In this document: in pieces, positions 20,076 to 22,720 of the stretch | Layout: each line of letters begins with the position of its first letter | How positions within the stretch are numbered: the stretch's first letter is position 1 | Assembly (NCBI GenBank): GCA_027596945.1 | Contig: JADGJH010000276.1 | Span: forward strand, 1-22,720 | Length of the DNA stretch: 22,720 bases | Reading direction: 5' to 3' | Origin: Physocladia obscura | Lineage: Eukaryota; Chytridiomycota; Chytridiomycetes; Chytridiales; Chytriomycetaceae | Program-made: the position numbers and the translations under genes | Notes under the pieces: model-generated | The model's database searches: none | What the model saw: only the letters and a program-made list of their open reading frames with translations | Told to the model about the DNA's origin: nothing

Positions 20076-22638
20076 CTAATATCCGTCGTAATTATCATCA
20101 TCATCATCATCATCATTATCACTAACAACTTGAACACCGCGTAAAGCAAGCTCCACTTCCATAACACGTTGTTTTTCCTGCATTTCCGCAAGCTGTCTGA
20201 GCAAAACACTGACATCATTTTCAAGCTCGTTAATTCGCGTTGTTTCACCATCATCGACTTCATTAATTTCACTGCCAGTTTTCGCACTGAACGAGACTGA
20301 CGATAATGCCGTGACGTTGGTTTGCTCTTTGACTCCTACGCCACCGCCGTTGGCAATTTTTGCCACGTCAAGAGGAACAGCAACAAAACTTTTTCGCTTT
20401 TCATTGGCAAATGAAGTGTATCGGCTGTTATTTGCTGCTATCTTTTGGACAGTTCTCTGGGACAGTTCCGATTGAATCGATGACGATGCGAAAGAAAAAT
20501 CCGAACAAATCGAAGTTGCCAATGACAAGGACGAATCAGACTGACGCATTTTTTGTCTTGACGGAGCTGTAGACAATTTACTGCTGTTCCTTCGCGACAC
20601 CGCCATTGACAGTACCGGAGGCTGCTGCGATAAAGACAATGCTGACGATGAAGGCGACAGCAAAGACAACGAAGACGATACCTCTGTTTTTTCAAATGAG
20701 TCATTCCCTTTTGATCTTCTGTCGCCAGGTCCCAAACCTTCACTAGTTGTCGGCGACCACTGCATGACAGTAGCGCTTTTGATCATTCCCCAAAAGTGCG
20801 AAAATGCATTATTTGGTTGGTACTGCTGCGTCAAATATGTTCCTGCAGAATCCACCATCTCTAGAGAATTGCTGCTGCTATTGTTATTGGATGAAGATGA
20901 CGATGATGAACTGCCATATCGCGCAAAGTTGCTGAAATTTGGTAAAACGTCAACTGCAGCAGTAAGTTTGCCACCATTAAAAGCACCATCGTTCCTAGAT
21001 TTTCCATGTGATTGCTGTTCCTGCTTTTGCTCCGTATTTTCAAACATTTCCGTTTGGTCATCATCAATCACCTCGTTACAGCTGCTGCCGTTACTGGTGC
21101 TGCCGCCACTCTTATGCCGTTGCCGAGGTGCTGGAGCAGTCGTCGCTGCTGCAAACTCGAAGTTCAAAAAATGTGGTAGCAATGACGCATCTGTTGTTGT
21201 TTCACTGCTTGTAGCTGCAACAGAAGGCGGCACAATTTTTGGGGGTGCAAGAAGAGACGTCGACGACTGAACTGCGCGAACATCTTTTTTCCCTGATTCA
21301 ATTCCTTCTGATTTTATATCTTCTGGTTGTCCCGATGGTGATGATGGCGGTGGAGATGTCGTTGCTGGTGTGGCAGGTGTTGATGTCGCAGGAACTGACG
21401 CCGGAGGGAATCTGAAAGTCGGCACAGTAGTTGCATAAGATAAAGATAGCTGCTGTGTCTGCTGTGACAACCGTGGAAGATTTTTTCCAAATATACCATA
21501 GTGTGCTTCACCAGAGTTTGTTGACCATCTGTTTGCTGTTCCCAAACTCGCAGACATTGCCGACATTGTTGATGAAGATGCACATGACGCGCGCTGTTTC
21601 ATGTATTGCTGGTGTTGCTCGGAAAGAAAAGAGCCAGGCCGAAACGAAAAGCTTGCCGAAGGTCTTCTGATGGTCAAATAATTCATAGAAACAGTGGATG
21701 AACGCATTGGCGATTCAGCTGGTGAAGTCAACGTCATTGAAATTGGCGAAAAGTTGTCAAATAAGGGATCAAGAAGAATCTCAAGTGCCGATGGACGATT
21801 TGATGGATCGTTTGAAAGTAGTCGAGAAAGCATTTTTGAAATATCTGGCGGTATTGCTGGTGATGTGCAATACTGGTACAGAGATAGTGGATTCTTTTTG
21901 AGATTTGTTAAGGAAACGATTCGCTCCATCTCTGTCGCAAATGGATAAAAAAGCTCAAACAAAATGACTCCAAGAGAGTAGATGTCACTTTTTGCCGTAT
22001 ATACTTGACGACTCAGCAATTCAGGAGCCATATAAAAGAATGTACCTTCAAGAATAAAAATAAACAATAATTATTATTATTCGTTTGATATTTACCTTCG
22101 TCTGTACTCGCTTCGGCTGAGTCTTCAACAGTTCCACCAACTATATCAAATTCAGGCATTGCATTTACACTCAAGCTTTTCGCCAAGCCAAAATCGCCAA
22201 CAAAGACATGACAGTTCTCATCAACAAAAATCTGCAGAACATTGGCTGATAAATCACACAAAAAAATTAAAATGAAGTATTTTATAAAATAAACTCACAT
22301 TATCAGGTTTAATATCCCGATGTACGACATTCTGGTCATGTATGTGGAGTAATCCTTCAACGATTTGCTTAAAAATCAGTAAATTCGTGGTACGAAGCTT
22401 TTCTGCCTCTTCAGAATCAAATTCTAGAAAATCCAATGGCGAAGGCAACTGTGTGTTCGAGTCACGCAGTGTTGGCGATCCAATATCATCAACTGAAAAC
22501 ATGCTTGGCATTGTATTTTTGGTGTCAGCTTTTTCGGTGGTGGTGGGCAATGATGGCTTGCCGCGTCGCTGGTTTATTAACGTACGTAAATCCATGAATG
22601 GACAAAGCTGAATTTGTACAAATAATTTAGAATTTGAT
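20076..22638 (-). CDS. eIF2-alpha kinase family protein (HRI-like), 5' end beyond the window
   Basis: The kinase would phosphorylate eIF2-alpha to lower translation under stress. Exons on the complement are 22299-22638 (upstream boundary tentative), 22096-22231 and 20076-22045; introns are 67 bp (GTGAGT) and 50 bp (GTAAAT). Visible landmarks are the hinge FVQIQLCPFMDLRTLI, an acidic Ser-rich kinase insert, the catalytic loop HRDIKPDN joined to IFVDENCHVFVGDFGLAKSL (DFG), then GTFFYMAPELL. SDIYSLGVILFELFYPFATEMERI is the family hallmark of HRI, PERK and GCN2. The N-lobe (Gly loop, Lys, helix C) lies outside the window. A tail of over 500 residues is rich in Ser/Thr/Pro/Gln with poly-Ser and poly-Asn. 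It ends in a coiled coil (INELENDVSVLLRQLAEMQE) and seven consecutive Asp. A C-terminal coil without a HisRS-like domain favours HRI over GCN2. Family is secure; subfamily is inference. Confidence 0.85.
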
Positions 22639-22655
22639 CTCAAATAATCATAACG

Positions 22656-22720
<65 letters not shown>
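22656..22720. repeat. (AAT)n microsatellite at the window end
   Basis: At least 65 bp of perfect AAT repeat runs off the window. Read in the kinase frame it would give poly-Tyr, so it is more likely in an intron, about 18 bp upstream of the tentative acceptor for the exon that starts near 22638. Confidence 0.9.

Noticed and set aside
20764..21270. Plus-strand 168-codon frame opposite the kinase tail
   Set aside because: It is the Leu/Val/Ala-rich complement of Ser/Thr/Pro/Gln codons; the minus strand continues the kinase ORF.

Overview
This window is eukaryotic nuclear DNA, most likely from an early-diverging fungus (a chytrid-type lineage is my inference). Every gene I can assemble is split by short GT-AG introns of about 46-128 bp. 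The protein set is fungal in character: a Munc13-like protein with a DUF810-type C-terminus, a Leu5-type mitochondrial carrier and an eIF2-alpha kinase. The spaces between genes are AT-rich and hold decayed mobile DNA. I see no bacterial-type operons, CRISPR arrays, rRNA or convincing tRNA. The exon models were joined by hand from splice motifs and reading-frame phase. They are internally consistent in phase but not checked against transcripts.

Layout. (1) 56-4143, minus: a nine-exon gene for a Munc13-like protein of about 1198 aa, with two C2 domains alternating with MHD1 and MHD2-like regions (membrane traffic). (2) 4207-5460, minus: a three-exon Leu5/SLC25A42-type mitochondrial carrier, 352 aa, ending only 63 bp before the Munc13-like start. 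(3) About 5.8-9.03 kb: an AT-rich mobile-element graveyard on the minus strand. It holds an RNase H-like fragment and a Cys-rich fragment that look like the 3' part of a non-LTR retrotransposon, a DUF6818-like SANT/Myb-type fragment, and a GGGACAAA-rich inverted repeat. (4) 9.25-10.1 kb: one copy of a dispersed repeat, then a short ORF with a membrane-like continuation beyond a stop codon. (5) 10203-11415, plus: a six-exon NagD-type HAD phosphatase, 285 aa. (6) 11.4-13.3 kb: AT-rich spacer with a second repeat copy. (7) 13540-15068, plus: a two-exon, Trp-rich, acidic protein I do not recognise. (8) 15.1-16.16 kb: spacer with a third repeat copy. (9) 16166-19944, minus: a three-exon PH-domain protein of about 1217 aa. 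(10) 20076-22638, minus: the kinase core and long tail of an eIF2-alpha kinase (HRI/PERK/GCN2 family), cut by the window end next to an (AAT)n microsatellite.

The genes do not form one pathway. The main points of interest are the dispersed repeat family (three copies, two of them flanking the Trp-rich gene), the possibility that the kinase and PH gene are one spliced gene, the double-C2 Munc13-like architecture, the very tight Leu5/Munc13 spacing, and introns that keep the frame open and would be mis-annotated as coding.
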